This document shows, one piece after another, positions 50,605-60,829 of a stretch of 64,000 bases of DNA (positions are counted from its first letter, which is position 1; every line of letters starts with the position of its first letter). Source of the DNA: Trochalopteron elliotii (lineage: Eukaryota > Chordata > Aves > Passeriformes > Leiothrichidae); assembly GCA_024734555.1 (NCBI GenBank), contig JANPWX010000449.1, positions 4,068,439-4,132,438 of the forward strand, given 5' to 3'. Made by a program: the position numbers and the translations under genes. Below the pieces are notes generated by a model. The model did not search any database and was not told the DNA's origin. It was given only the letters and a program-made list of their open reading frames with translations.

Positions 50605-53600
50605 AGCAAGAGCTGCAGTACCACATGGAGGAACTGTGGAAAGTCCAATCTGGCAATATATCAGATTGCTTGCTGACACAGGGCTAAGCTGTGGCTTCAG
50701 TTATACAGACACAGGGGAAGGCAGGAGGGAGCCCCAGCCAGTGCACACTGAAACAAGAGGATGTCCTTCCACATTTACCAGCAAGATATGGGGAGTAGTT
50801 ACTTCAGCAGGGAGTAAGGAGGAGTCTTAGCACACTATCCAATTCCTTTCAGCCTCTCTGCCTTACCAACCATTCAGAGTGACCCCCCCCTTCTACTGCA
50901 CTGTGTTGGTACACCCAAGGGGAAGATTATTTGGGAAAGTGAGGCAGGGCTGCAGCTCCTTCATCTTCCCTATGACATTCAATGGTTGGTGATGCACCTG
51001 GCTGAACATGCATGATTTCATCGTTTACTCCTGCTGTGTCTGGCCCTACAATGCATTAACAAAAAAATCAGAACATAAAAACCGCTGCCAAAACAGCAAC
51101 AAAAAAACTTCAACACTTTTAGTTCATCTGTTTTCTTTATTTAGAACATTTAACAAGGCTGCATAGTCAATTCAACTTTGTACCTAATGTGATTTTGAAA
51201 TTCTTTTTTGAAAAACTATGTTTCAGGTTAAACCCACATGTTCAGTGATCTGACAGTTGCCTTCTTTTTTTTTTTTTTTTTTTATGTTCTGGCAAAAACC
51301 GAAATGAAAATGTCTCTGATTTTTTTCTATCTTTCTGGCTGCTTTCCTTTGCTTTTCTTTAAAAGCATATATTTAATGAAAAGTTTGTGAGAGCTTTGTT
51401 TTGAATACAGCAAATGTGGGGACTTCACAGGTTCTAGAAATCGTCAGCTTCGAGTATTGCCAGTGTATTCTCAATTTCCTTTTTCCAAGCCTCAGATGTC
51501 AGCATCACAAAGACAAAATTTACCAGCTTTTTAACAGAAATGCTGTGCATATGTGCAGGAAAAATTGGACACTCCATGTGAAATTATTCAGCAACCACTA
51601 TTTGTTAGTGTCCATCATAAGCAAGCGCAGTGTATCCTGCATGTCTCTGACAGAGGTTCAGCCAAGCTCCCAGTGGGAGCTCCCTGGATTTCTTCGAGTC
51701 ATCTCTTTCACTAGGCCCACTCATGCTCTGTGAAAAGCTCTGCCAGCTGCTGCTGCATGTACAGGAACCTCTGTCAAAACCAATTTAGGGAACTGCCTTG
51801 CTTCATGTGCTGGCATCAGATCCTCTATCTTATCTGGCAATTTTAAACAATTTTTAACTGGCAAGAACATCAAATCAGCAAGATAATGATAAAACTGTGG
51901 AGTTCACAGTGGTTTGTCTCTTAAGAGTAGGCTTTGCTTTAGTCATAGTATTTGTAAAATAAAAATTAAAGAGTCTAAAATACCGATTTATAATAAAGAG
52001 CTGAAGGAAATGCTTCTCTCCCACCTTTGGGAACAGAAGGGAAGCAGCAGTTGCATGAGGTGACTAGGCTGGGTACCTCCCTAGAAAGAAACAAGGCAGC
52101 TCACAGTATTGTTGTTCTGGTTTGGCCAAATACCTTTGAAGGTACCTTCAAATACCTTTTTGAAATTGATGTGTTAGCAATTCATTGTCGAAAGTGCAAT
52201 GACATGTACTTCAATTTGCAATCACTATAAAAGCATATATAGAAATACATTCTGTCTCACTTCTGATAAGAAAAACAGGTGGCACTTTTTCCCTTGCCTA
52301 AGGTAAGTTTTAAAAGCAATCTGCCTTGACAAGGTTTAACTTTAGGTCCTGCAAGGGTCGGTGATGGCCCAGAAGATAGCAGGACAATCAGGAAACGGCA
52401 CAATCATTGGAGACAAATCCTGAGACAAGATCCCTGTACAAAAATACAAAGGAGCTCCCGTGAGCCTAGAAAAATATCCTGCACACATTGATAAAAAAGG
52501 CTTTAAAGTCATTCTTCAAAAAATAAAGTGAACTGACATATCAAGTCATTATGATTTCTTCTTCGTGACCTTCCTCTATATCCTTATGCACGAGATGAAA
52601 CCAAACCCAGGGAACAAAAGTGCAAAGTAACAAAACCAGAATAATAGCTTTCCCTGTTTTGTTCCAGGGTTTCTTTGGAGAAGAGACTGCTATTTAACTC
52701 CCATGCCACTGCAGTCAGGCAAGCATGTGAAAACCAAGATACTTGATTTTTATACAGGACATCACACTGTCATCTTGTGTAATTCTTTGTTCCCCAAAAC
52801 TGGCTGTTCATGTGCCCTGTTATTTTACCTCAGTATGTCACATAGCTTTCAGTCTGCAAAAACAGTGGCAGCTGTGAGCAGGGAAGCAGACAGGAGGTAA
52901 GACAGCACAAACAGCAAGGCCACAGCATTTTAAGGATGGCTGCACCCTGGTAAAGATCTCCAGTCTTTGCCCACATGCAACAGTGGCTGTGGGTGGCACT
53001 TCTGCCTCTCCAAGCTGCCAGGGCTCAACCCTTACTGTGAAACTTAAGGTGTTTACATATAGTGATATTGCCTGCAGGAAAATATTGTCACAGGTATGAA
53101 CACTTCCCAGGAAAGGCTTACTGTGTGTGCTGTGACTGGTTAGGAGACTGAGGAAAGAGCAGGCCGAACAGCCATACTGATCCACTTCTCATCCTCCTTT
53201 GTTTGCCAGTGTGGGAACAACACAGGTACAGGATCACTCCTCAGATACATGCTAGAGTATAGCAAGAGGTTCCTCTGCAGTGCACACAAGTTTACTTCTG
53301 GAAGTGATGCTTGTTTCTATGTTGTCACATGGCCAAGAGAATTACTCATTTCTTGAAGCCTGTATGGAGGCAGGCTGTATATATGGAGATGGGGCTTTGC
53401 CCTGCAGATCCAAGAACAGACTCATGACACCTTAACATTATTCAAGAGTTCTCCAAAGATGGGGTTGTCACTGCAGCCATTTCTCAGAGGCACCACTCAA
53501 GACATCCTGAGTATATTGTAAACAGGGTGTGCACCATCAGAGAACTGACTGTGGAGGTTCAAATGTTTGGACATGCTAATTATGTAACAGCAGACCACAC

Positions 53601-54903
53601 ACATAATAGGAGCAGCCTGATCACTGCTATATATGATACAAGAATTTTATATTTTGCTCAAGAGTTTAATTTTCCAGGATCTTATAAATTACAGGAACTG
53701 GTGAGAAATGCATATCATGTCAATAAGCTCTCCTGGGTGACAAGTATTTATTCCAAACAAAAATAAAACCAAGCCTATTCAGGTACAGAACAGTTTTCCT
53801 TCATTAGGAGGATGAAAAAAACACAGAATCCCTTCTCCCTTCTTACAATTTTGAAGACATCTTACTAGAGTAGCATCCATACCTGGGGGTTTGGGAACCC
53901 CAGGTCACACCATATGGACAGCGAGGAAGCAAACCAGCATCCCCCTGTGCTGACTGCCAAACATTCAGAAACCTAACAAAGCAATGGGAATGTGGCTAAT
54001 GGAGCAAGGGAACAGGCTTACAACCTGATTCACAAAGGGAAACAGTGCCATAGCTTTGGGGGTTTCTATCAATTTCTAACCAGCAAATTCTCTGTAGGCC
54101 TCTGCAAGGAGGTCTTAAACCCTTTTACTGACATCTGGATGTGAGAGTGAAATCACTCCTATCGGTGATTATCCCTGCTGTGGTATCACGATTAAGAAGC
54201 TGTTGGTCCATCTCCACAAAGAATCCAAGGCATTATCACCACTTACTTGCTGTTCTGACTCAGCATTACTATCACTGGTTTGTTAAGGCAAAGGACTTAT
54301 TTTTCAAGAAAATTGGATGAAAAATTAAGGGCAGAACAGTACATAAAGGGTTTCCAGATCCCACAGTACTTCTGGTGATCAACATTCTATGCATCTATTT
54401 TTATTCCTTCTCTCTAACCAGCCTGGATCTCTGCTTCATCCTCAATCCACATTTTTTTGTGAGTCACATCAGATTATAAATACATTCAACTATGAGAAAG
54501 ATCTTTTGCAACTGATCCAAAAAGAAACAATAAAAGAAACCTCCGCATATTACATTTGGAGCCTTTTTAAAAAACAAACAGAAACCATGCAAGACACTGA
54601 AAACACTGACAGGTTTCCTTATGGTCTTGTTTAGAAATGTACTGCAGCTGAAGTCACTTGTAGGATATCCTGTGAGTGACACATAAGGTAGTCAGTATGG
54701 GAGAAAAAGAAACTGGACATTTGAATACAAGGCTTTGGTCTGTAGTTTTCCTACACAGTCTGTAACTACATCAGTTACCCCTCCATCTCTACCAGTGCAA
54801 CAGATTTGATTGGTTTGTCTCTGTGTATGGACACTAACTGAACATCCTAACTTTGAGTACTGTACACAAGCCCCTCACTACAAGAAAGAAAATTAGGTCC
54901 TGA
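50605..54903. other. non-coding DNA, nothing recognised
   Basis: Contains C8 near 50883, a T19 run at 51265-51283, and the 18-bp palindrome TTTGAAGGTACCTTCAAA at 52135-52152 flanked by near-identical AAATACCTT strings. A small 8-bp stem, ACCTGGGG/CCCCAGGT, is at 53881-53905. Frames of 110 and 115 codons (51401-51733, 52838-53185) have no domain. Confidence 0.5.
52135..52152. repeat. 18-bp perfect palindrome
   Basis: TTTGAAGGTACCTTCAAA is its own reverse complement. AAATACCTT lies on either side (starting 52128 and 52150), so the palindrome may stem from a small local duplication and inversion. No function is claimed. Confidence 0.8.
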
Positions 54904-54907
54904 GGCA

Positions 54908-55350
54908 CACCCAAAGAGAAACAAAGCTCAGGAAGGGTCTGGAGCACAAGTCTGACAAGGAGTGGCCAAGGAACTGGGGATGTTCAGTCTGGAGAAGAGG
55001 AAGCTCAGGGGGCCTTATCACTCTCCACAACTCCCTGAAAGGAGGGTGCAGCCAGGTGGGGCTTGATCTCCCAAGTAACAAGCAATAGGACAAGAGCAGG
55101 TATCATTAAGCAACAGCAAATGAAATCTTGATTTGGTATGAGGAAAGATTTCCTCACTGCAGGGGTTGTCAAACACTGGAACAGGCTACCCAGGGAAGCG
55201 TTTGAGTCATTACACCTAGAGGTATTTAACAAATGTGTAGATGTGACAGTAAGGGATATGGTTTAGTGGTGGGTTTGGCAGTGCTATGTGGACTCAATCT
55301 TAGAGTCTTTATCAAACTAACCATTTCTACTAGTCTTTGATTCTATTACA
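54908..55350 (+). mobile_element. CR1 LINE 3' end
   Basis: Plus-strand CR1. GGAAGGGTCTGGAGCACAAG (54932-54951) and GGAACTGGGGATGTTCAGTC are followed by GTTGTCAAACACTGGAACAG (55165-55184) and GGCTACCCAGGGAAGC. The 3' UTR has GATATGGTTTAGTGGTGGG (55255 onward) and GGACTCAATCTTAGAGTC, with a decayed tail TTTGATTCTATTAC. It is the same subfamily type as the copy at 29020-29705, with the same UTR wording. The ORF is broken by stops. Confidence 0.92.
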
Positions 55351-55354
55351 AACT

Positions 55355-56465
55355 CATCACTGAATTCCTAAGCATTTCATGAACTGTGAGCCAGGCCTTG
55401 CTACAAGAAGTGCTGATGGAAGTTTTGTCATTGATTTTAGTGCAGCGAAACTCAAGATGGCTATTTTTCAAGTTTTTCATGGACTGGTGCTTAATAAATA
55501 GTTTTACAGAATGTCAACATCATCAAGTCCCAAGACACAGCAGTGCTAAAATACATTGGCAGGAAGTTTAAACAGAAGGTAAAAGTGTGTCCTCCTGCAC
55601 CATCTCCAAATACACAGGTCTAATTAACAAAGCAGAAACAGGAGATGTTGGCCTTCACAGCGTGGGATACAGATCAGAAAGGAAACATGAAACTGAACAT
55701 TACTCACGCACAATAGGAAGCTCTAGATCATGTAGGATTTACTCACTACCAAAAATACTAGAGCCAAACCCTAACTCCCAAAAGAAAGTATCTCCAGTTT
55801 CACACTGTAAACAGGACACTTCCTTAGCTTTTTAAACAGGAGACTGATTTGAAACCAACTGCCAAACAACTCTACACAATCCAGTATTTCAGCCAAGAGA
55901 ACCTCACCAGAAGCAGTGATGTAACTGCTCTCTTTTATCCAAAAATTAGTATAATGTAATCAATCTCATAAATACAATAGCATGAATTTTGGAGGCAATT
56001 CATGAATACAGCTTGAACCAACAGACTAAAAGATTAGTAGTAAATTTCCCTGCATTAGTGGACAAATTCTTACTACAGAAAATGCCAACACAGAGCCTTC
56101 ATGGTATTTCTTAGGACTCCTTTAGTACCTTGATGTCAAATCTCTACAGGTGCACAAAAGCCGGAGCAAGCCAGGGCAGCCTTTTTTGGGGGTTGGGATC
56201 ATGCTAAAAACTTTGAGAGTTAACCCAAGGTTTCTCTGGGTAAGCAAAACTGAGTGCACAAGGAATGGAAAAGGATGGCAAGGAAAAGGAACAGCTGGGC
56301 CCACAGATGTAGAGAACTGGACTCCATGATCCTGCTACTGCTGCACACAGAGAAAGGGGGAGATTGGGAAAGAGGAAGAGCAGGAAGGAAGAGATAGGAA
56401 AGGCAAGCACTACTTCTTAGGACCAGTGCATTCCACACATTAGCACTCCTCTCTCAGCTGTAGTA
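55355..56465. other. non-coding DNA, nothing recognised
   Basis: No domain, repeat or regulatory pattern recognised. Overlapping minus-strand frames near 56204-56438 reflect a purine-rich plus strand. Confidence 0.55.
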
Positions 56466-56467
56466 AA

Positions 56468-56515
56468 TGCCATTGCAGAATGGTTGAGGTTGGAAGTAAC
56501 CTCAAGAAACCACAA
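56468..56515 (-). mobile_element. possible CR1 tail scrap, antisense
   Basis: GCAGAATGGTTGAGGTTGGAAGTAACCTC resembles the reversed start of a CR1 3' UTR (CATAGAATGGTTTG...GGTTGGAAGGGACCTC). It is under 50 bp, so the call is weak. Confidence 0.4.
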
Positions 56516-56519
56516 TTAC

Positions 56520-57370
56520 TGCTCTGAAGACAACAAGGAGATGGTATTTTAAGGCCTTTGGGACTCTGGTATCACATGCAGATGCCTACCCTGTGTTCAG
56601 TGCCAGTCCTGTAAGATATTTTAATCATTTTTAAAGAGATCAGTCTGTCATTTGCTGCAGATATATCTTAATATAAGCCAGACTATCCATAGGATAAGAC
56701 TAGACCGTAAAACATATAAACTCCTGCTACATCTTATGTACATATTATATATTAGAGGTATGAAATAGAAGCCATTCCCTGTTCTTCTAATTTACAGCTC
56801 CCTAAAGGAGTTCCTAGCTGTATAAATAATATACATTTTGTAGCTATGTTCATTTTATGCAATTGTTACACACAGTCTGAAGAAGTGACAGAAATATATT
56901 GTAGTGAATTTGTATATTACTTTCTTCAAGAAATTTCTGCCTTGATAATCCTTTTTCTAGTAAGTTCCTTTTCAATTAATAAAAATTTTAATAATGTGAA
57001 AATTACTTTCAGAACATCAACTAGCAACCTGAAAATATGACAGACATTGTTAAACATAATTGCTTTCAACCCGAATTCCATAAATTACATAGTTACCAAC
57101 ATCATGTAAAGACCTTAACTACCTTGAATAGTTAGGCTCAAATATTGATCTAATACTTCACTGTTCAACTAGGACTTTAAAAAATTATATTAAACCTGGG
57201 GTGTGGGGATTTTTTTTGTACTCTAAAACAAATTCCCAGGTACAATATTTCTATTATTTTAATGATGATTTGGAACCAAATAAGTGTACTTAATCTCACT
57301 TCCTTGTGCATCTGTCCTTAATTTACCTTATTCTGTACAATCATTTGCACAACACCCTCAGGCAGATGGT
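56520..57370. other. AT-rich non-coding DNA, nothing recognised
   Basis: Very AT-rich, with no frames above about 65 codons and no repeat recognised. Confidence 0.6.
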
Positions 57371-57374
57371 GTGA

Positions 57375-57465
57375 CTTTTCGAGATGTCCTGTGCAGGGCT
57401 AAGAGCTAGATTCAATGATCATTTTTGGTCCCTTCCAACTAAACATATTTTGTGATTCTGATAGG
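57375..57465 (+). mobile_element. CR1 3' tail, sense
   Basis: CTGTGCAGGGCTAAGAGCTA, then GATTCAATGATC and GGTCCCTTCCAACTAA, lead to the tail TTTTGTGATTCTGATAGG. This is the end of the CR1 3' UTR in the sense direction. About 90 bp survive. It is a separate insertion from the larger CR1 that begins about 135 bp downstream. Confidence 0.82.
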
Positions 57466-57599
57466 TGAATATCTATTTTGCTATACTAGATGATATTCTA
57501 AAGATAAAAATTATATTTATTATGAAAATGCATGTACAAAAGACTCATGCCTACTATATACATACTTTTTTATTTTGATAGACTAAATACAATTGGCAA

Positions 57600-58185
57600 A
57601 AACATAGTAACAAAGCCTGTAGAAAAGCCAAAGTTATATATGCCTTCTTTCCCTCCATCTTTGATAGTAAGACCAGTTTGCTTTGGGTATCCAGCCTCCT
57701 GTGCTGGAAGAGAGGGACACGGAGCAGAACGAAGCCCCCACAATCTAAAACCAAATGGGCAGTGACTTACTACACCACTTAGACACAAGTCTATGGGGAC
57801 AGATGGGACCCACCCAAGGATCCTGAGAGCTGGCAGAAGTGCTCACCCAGCCACATTCCACCATCTTCCAAGAGTGCTAGCAAATCTGGAAGATCCAGTT
57901 AACTGGAGGTCAGCAAATGTGACACCCATCTACAAGAATGACCAGAAGGAGGATACAGGGAAACACAGGCCCATCAGCCTGACCTCAGTGCAGGGGAAAG
58001 TCATGGCACACTTCATCAACAGAGTGTCATCATGCAGAACATGCATAACAACCAGGGTATCAGGCCCAGTCAGCGTGGCTTTAGGAAAGGCATGTCCTGA
58101 TTGACCAACCTGATCTGCTTCTGTGACCAGGTGACCCCCTCAGTGGATGAGGGAAAGGCCATGGATGTTGTCTGCCTGGACTTTA
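57600..58185 (+). mobile_element. CR1 LINE, RT N-terminal part (left piece of a split element)
   Basis: Plus-strand CR1 covering the linker and the first RT blocks. TATGCCTTCTTTCCCTCCATC (from 57639), ACTTAGACACAAGTCTATGG and GATGGGACCCACCCAAGGAT precede the coding block TPIYKNDQKEDTGKHRPISL with SVQGKVM. It then runs through CAGGCCCAGTCAGCGTGGC and GTGGATGAGGGAAAGGCCAT to TCTGCCTGGACTTTA at 58185. It is interrupted there by an LTR and resumes at 58773, where CACTTTAGTAAAG continues the usual GACTTCAGTAAAGC. The two parts form one copy. Confidence 0.93.
57793..58104 (+). pseudogene. CR1 RT-domain remnant, first blocks
   Basis: A 103-codon frame over the CR1 linker and RT start. MGTDGTHPRILRAG corresponds to the M.PDGIHPR.L.EL block. 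The RT motif reads VTPIYKNDQKEDTGKHRPIS followed by LTSVQGKVMAHFI, close to the usual IFKKG..EDPGNYRPVSLTSV.GK. Downstream the copy is out of frame. RT catalytic residues lie after 58773 and are mutated there (PADK instead of FADD at 59004-59015). Confidence 0.88.
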
Positions 58186-58767
58186 TACAGGGGGTTTACC
58201 TTGGCTGGACACCAACTGCCCATCAAAGTCTCTCTACCACTCCCATTCTCAGTGGGACAAAGGAGAGAAAATAAGATGAAAAACAACTCGTAGCTTGAGG
58301 TAAGGCACTTTACTAAAGTGAAAAAAAAAGCAAAAATTTGGTGTGTATAAACAGGAAGAAAAAATTTATTCTCTACTTTCCATCAGGGGACATCCAGCCA
58401 CTTCCCAGGAAGCAAAGTTGCAGCACACGTAGCGATTGCTCTGGAAGGCAAACACTGTAAAATAACAAATGCCCCCCATTCCTTCTCCCTTCCTTAGCTT
58501 TTATATCTGAGCTGATGTCATATGGTATGCAATACCCCTTTGGTTAATTTGGGCCTGGTTTTGTCCCCTCCCAGGACCTTTCCCACTCCCAGCCACTTGA
58601 TAGGGGCAGAATGTTAGAGAGACAGCCCTGATGCTGTGCCAGCACTGCTCAGCAGCAGCCACAACAGTGCTGTGTCATCAACACTGTTCTAACTACCAAT
58701 TGCCAGCCACAGCACTGTGAGGGCTGATGTGGGTAAAATTAACTCCATCTCAGCCAATCCCAAGACA
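58186..58767 (-). mobile_element. solo LTR of an avian ERVL-type element, nested in CR1
   Basis: A 582-bp LTR in antisense. On the minus strand it begins TGTCTTGGGATTGGC, then AGATGGAGTTAATTTTACC, the start seen in avian ERVL LTRs. Further on are GTGTTGATGACACAGC, GCTGAGCAGTGCTGGC and ATACCATATGACATCAGC. A TATA box, TATAAAAG, lies at 58505-58498 and an AATAAA signal at 58370-58365. The plus-left end is TACAGG, so the expected terminal CA on the minus strand has decayed to TA. A 5-bp duplication, CTTTA, flanks it (58181-58185, 58768-58772), the size typical of ERVL. No internal genes remain, so it is a recombined solo LTR. Confidence 0.93.
58498..58505 (-). promoter_or_regulatory. TATA box of the ERVL-type LTR
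   Basis: TATAAAAG on the minus strand, about 260 bp into the LTR and about 130 bp before its AATAAA signal. This is the normal U3/R arrangement. Any transcript would run leftward through the CR1. Activity is not known. Confidence 0.6.
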
Positions 58768-59175
58768 CTTTAGTAAAGATTCTGACACCACATCCCACAG
58801 AATTGTTCTGCAAAAGTCAGATGCTCATGGCTTGGACAGGTCCACTATGTCCTATATAAAAGATTGCTCAATTGTCCAAGTCCAGAGAGTGGTGCTGAAT
58901 GGAGTTACATCCAGCTGCTCACAAGTCAGTTCAACAGAGCTCAGTCCTGTTCAATATCTTTATCCATGCCCTGGATGAGAGGAGGGAGTGCACCCTCAGC
59001 AAGCCTGCAGATAAAACCAAGTTGGGCAGGAGTGCTGCAAGGTAGGAAGGCTCTGCAGAGGGATCTGGACAGGCCAGATCGATGGCCCAAGGCCAATTGT
59101 ATGAGTGCTGAGTAAACAGCTGGGCTTGATGATCCTGGAGGTCTTTTCCGACCTAAACAATTCTACGAGTCCTAA
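58768..59175 (+). mobile_element. CR1 LINE, right piece of the split element
   Basis: Continues the CR1 of 57600-58185 directly after the LTR duplication. TTAGTAAAGATTCTGACACC, GATGCTCATGGCTTGGACAG and GTGGTGCTGAATGGAGTTAC are followed by TCAATATCTTTATCCATGCC and GGAAGGCTCTGCAGAGGGA. The catalytic FADD site reads PADK (59004-59015). At about 59105 the sequence jumps from the RT region (GGCCAATTGTATGAG) to the 3' UTR (GTAAACAGCTGGGCTTGATG), removing the rest of ORF2. It ends with AGGTCTTTTCCGACC and ACAATTCTACGAGTCC. Confidence 0.93.
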
Positions 59176-59179
59176 TTTT

Positions 59180-60068
59180 GCGAGTACTTGGTACACTTGG
59201 TCCATAAAAATATATAGTTATTTTTATTCACCTCATTTAAGCTATATAAACTAAAAGCTTATATATAAGCTATTCGAGTTTTCTTATTACACTGTCCTGT
59301 ACGACTTGAACCCCTTGACTTTAACGGAATTATGAAGATGGTCAAAGGTAATCACATTATGAATATTACTGCACTAATGATCCCCTGTGAATCTTCTACT
59401 TATGCCTATTCCTAGATGTTTTATGAAACAACATCTCTGTGGCACAGCAGTGGAAAAAACCTCCCAACATTATTTTAGATTTTCAGCACTGTTCAGTTTC
59501 TACAAATCAATGCAATACAACAATCAAGTTTTTTCTTCCAGCCCTTTAAGAATTAGCTGGCCTAATTCAGTTTCATAGTAATACTTAAAAAAGCCCCAAA
59601 TGAAAACCAAGAAGTTTCAAGAGACTCTGAGAATTTATAGTGACTTCCACCATGATATACATCTGCCTGATAAAACATATTTCAAGTTCCTTTAGAGAAT
59701 TCCTCTCTGCAGCTTGCTGCTGAGTCAGGGTTGGAATTCTCATGCAATATCCTTTGATATTTCAGTCCAAACTGTTAATTATACAGATAAGAGACACCAT
59801 CAAAGTCAGACAATTGTACACCAAAATGCATTACTGCAGGGAAATTATTATTTTTTTTTTTAAATTGATGAAGCCTGAAACACACATTTCTATACAGAAT
59901 CTAGAAAACAGGGAAATAAAGCCTATAAAAACCGATTTATTTTGGCCATTTTACAGCTGACACAATTTTGTGTTAGCAGAGTCCTCTACAAAAATGTATA
60001 CAGGCCTGTTACAAAAGAATTCAGTAAGTTCATTCCAAAAGTGATGGTCTATACCACTAGTGATACCA
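59180..60068. other. AT-rich non-coding DNA, nothing recognised
   Basis: Short frames only. A palindromic AGCTTATATATAAGCT string lies near 59257-59272. No repeat family seen. Confidence 0.6.
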
Positions 60069-60071
60069 GAG

Positions 60072-60360
60072 ACATTTCACAGAATCATGGAAACATAAAG
60101 TCATAGCATTATGGAATGTTTTGGGTTGAAAGGAACCTTGAAGGTCATCTAGTTCCAAGCCCTCTGCCATGAGCAGGAACACTTTGCACTAGATTGGCTT
60201 GATGAAAGCCCTTGAACAGACCTCTCTGGGCAACCTGTGCCAGTGCCTCACCACATCCACAGTTAAGAACATCTCCCAATACCATAAAACCACACAATCA
60301 TAGAATGGCTTGGGTTGGAAGGGACCTTAAAGCATTTAATCTAAACCGACCCTCTATAAA
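60072..60360 (-). mobile_element. CR1 3' UTR and ORF2 end, antisense, with a nested CR1 tail
   Basis: The reversed CR1 tail (CACAGAATCATGG) is followed by GGTTGAAAGGAACCTTGAAG, TCATCTAGTTCCAAGCCCTC and TCTCTGGGCAACCTGTGCCA, then GCCTCACCACATCC and a CTCCCAAT string (about 60272-60279). The next expected CR1 text, AATCTAA.TCTACCCTCT, occurs only after a second CR1 tail (60290-60335) as AATCTAAACCGACCCTCT (60337-60354). The outer copy was therefore opened by a second CR1 insertion. Confidence 0.85.
60290..60335 (-). mobile_element. very short CR1 tail inserted in CR1
   Basis: ACACAATCATAGAATGGCTT and GGGTTGGAAGGGACCTTAAA form a complete reversed CR1 tail only about 45 bp long. It is in the same orientation as the host copy, whose sequence continues right after it. 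Extreme 5' truncation is normal for CR1. Confidence 0.75.
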
Positions 60361-60364
60361 AAAA

Positions 60365-60795
60365 CAACCAATCAAACAGCCAAAAAAGCAAAAACAACAG
60401 TCTTCCCCAAGAAGCAGACAAGAGCAGATACTTAACATTTATTTGGTGAGAGAAAACTGCCCAAACCACCATATACTTTTCCCTGTGATTAGGCATCAGC
60501 CAATACAGGGAAGAAGAGGGTAGAGTTAATGGCACACATCCATTTGAACTGGCCTTTAAGAGCCAAAAGCTGTTGGCAGTTCCCCAGAATTATAAAATAC
60601 AGCTTTTTCTTTGCATTTTGGTGGTGCATGAGCAAAACAAAGTTTGAAAATTCCCTTTTTTTTGGATTCATAATGAAAACCACAAGAGCGCGGAATCTTA
60701 TCTCAAGTCATCTGATGTTATGGTTTCAAATCCACATCAGAAGATACTGATTCCATGGCTTTCAGTTGTTTACATACTGAAATGACCTGCCACTA
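60365..60795. other. non-coding DNA, nothing recognised
   Basis: A-rich start (AAAAAACAACCAATCAAAC-like) followed by ordinary AT-rich DNA. Frames of about 60-75 codons without domains. Confidence 0.55.
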
Positions 60796-60800
60796 TGCTG

Positions 60801-60825
60801 TCTGTTCTGTTCTGTTCTGTTCTGT
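60801..60825 (+). repeat. pentanucleotide microsatellite (TCTGT)5
   Basis: Five exact copies of TCTGT, preceded by CTG and followed by CTTTTCTTT. Short tandem repeat, possibly polymorphic. Confidence 0.95.
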
Positions 60826-60829
60826 CTTT

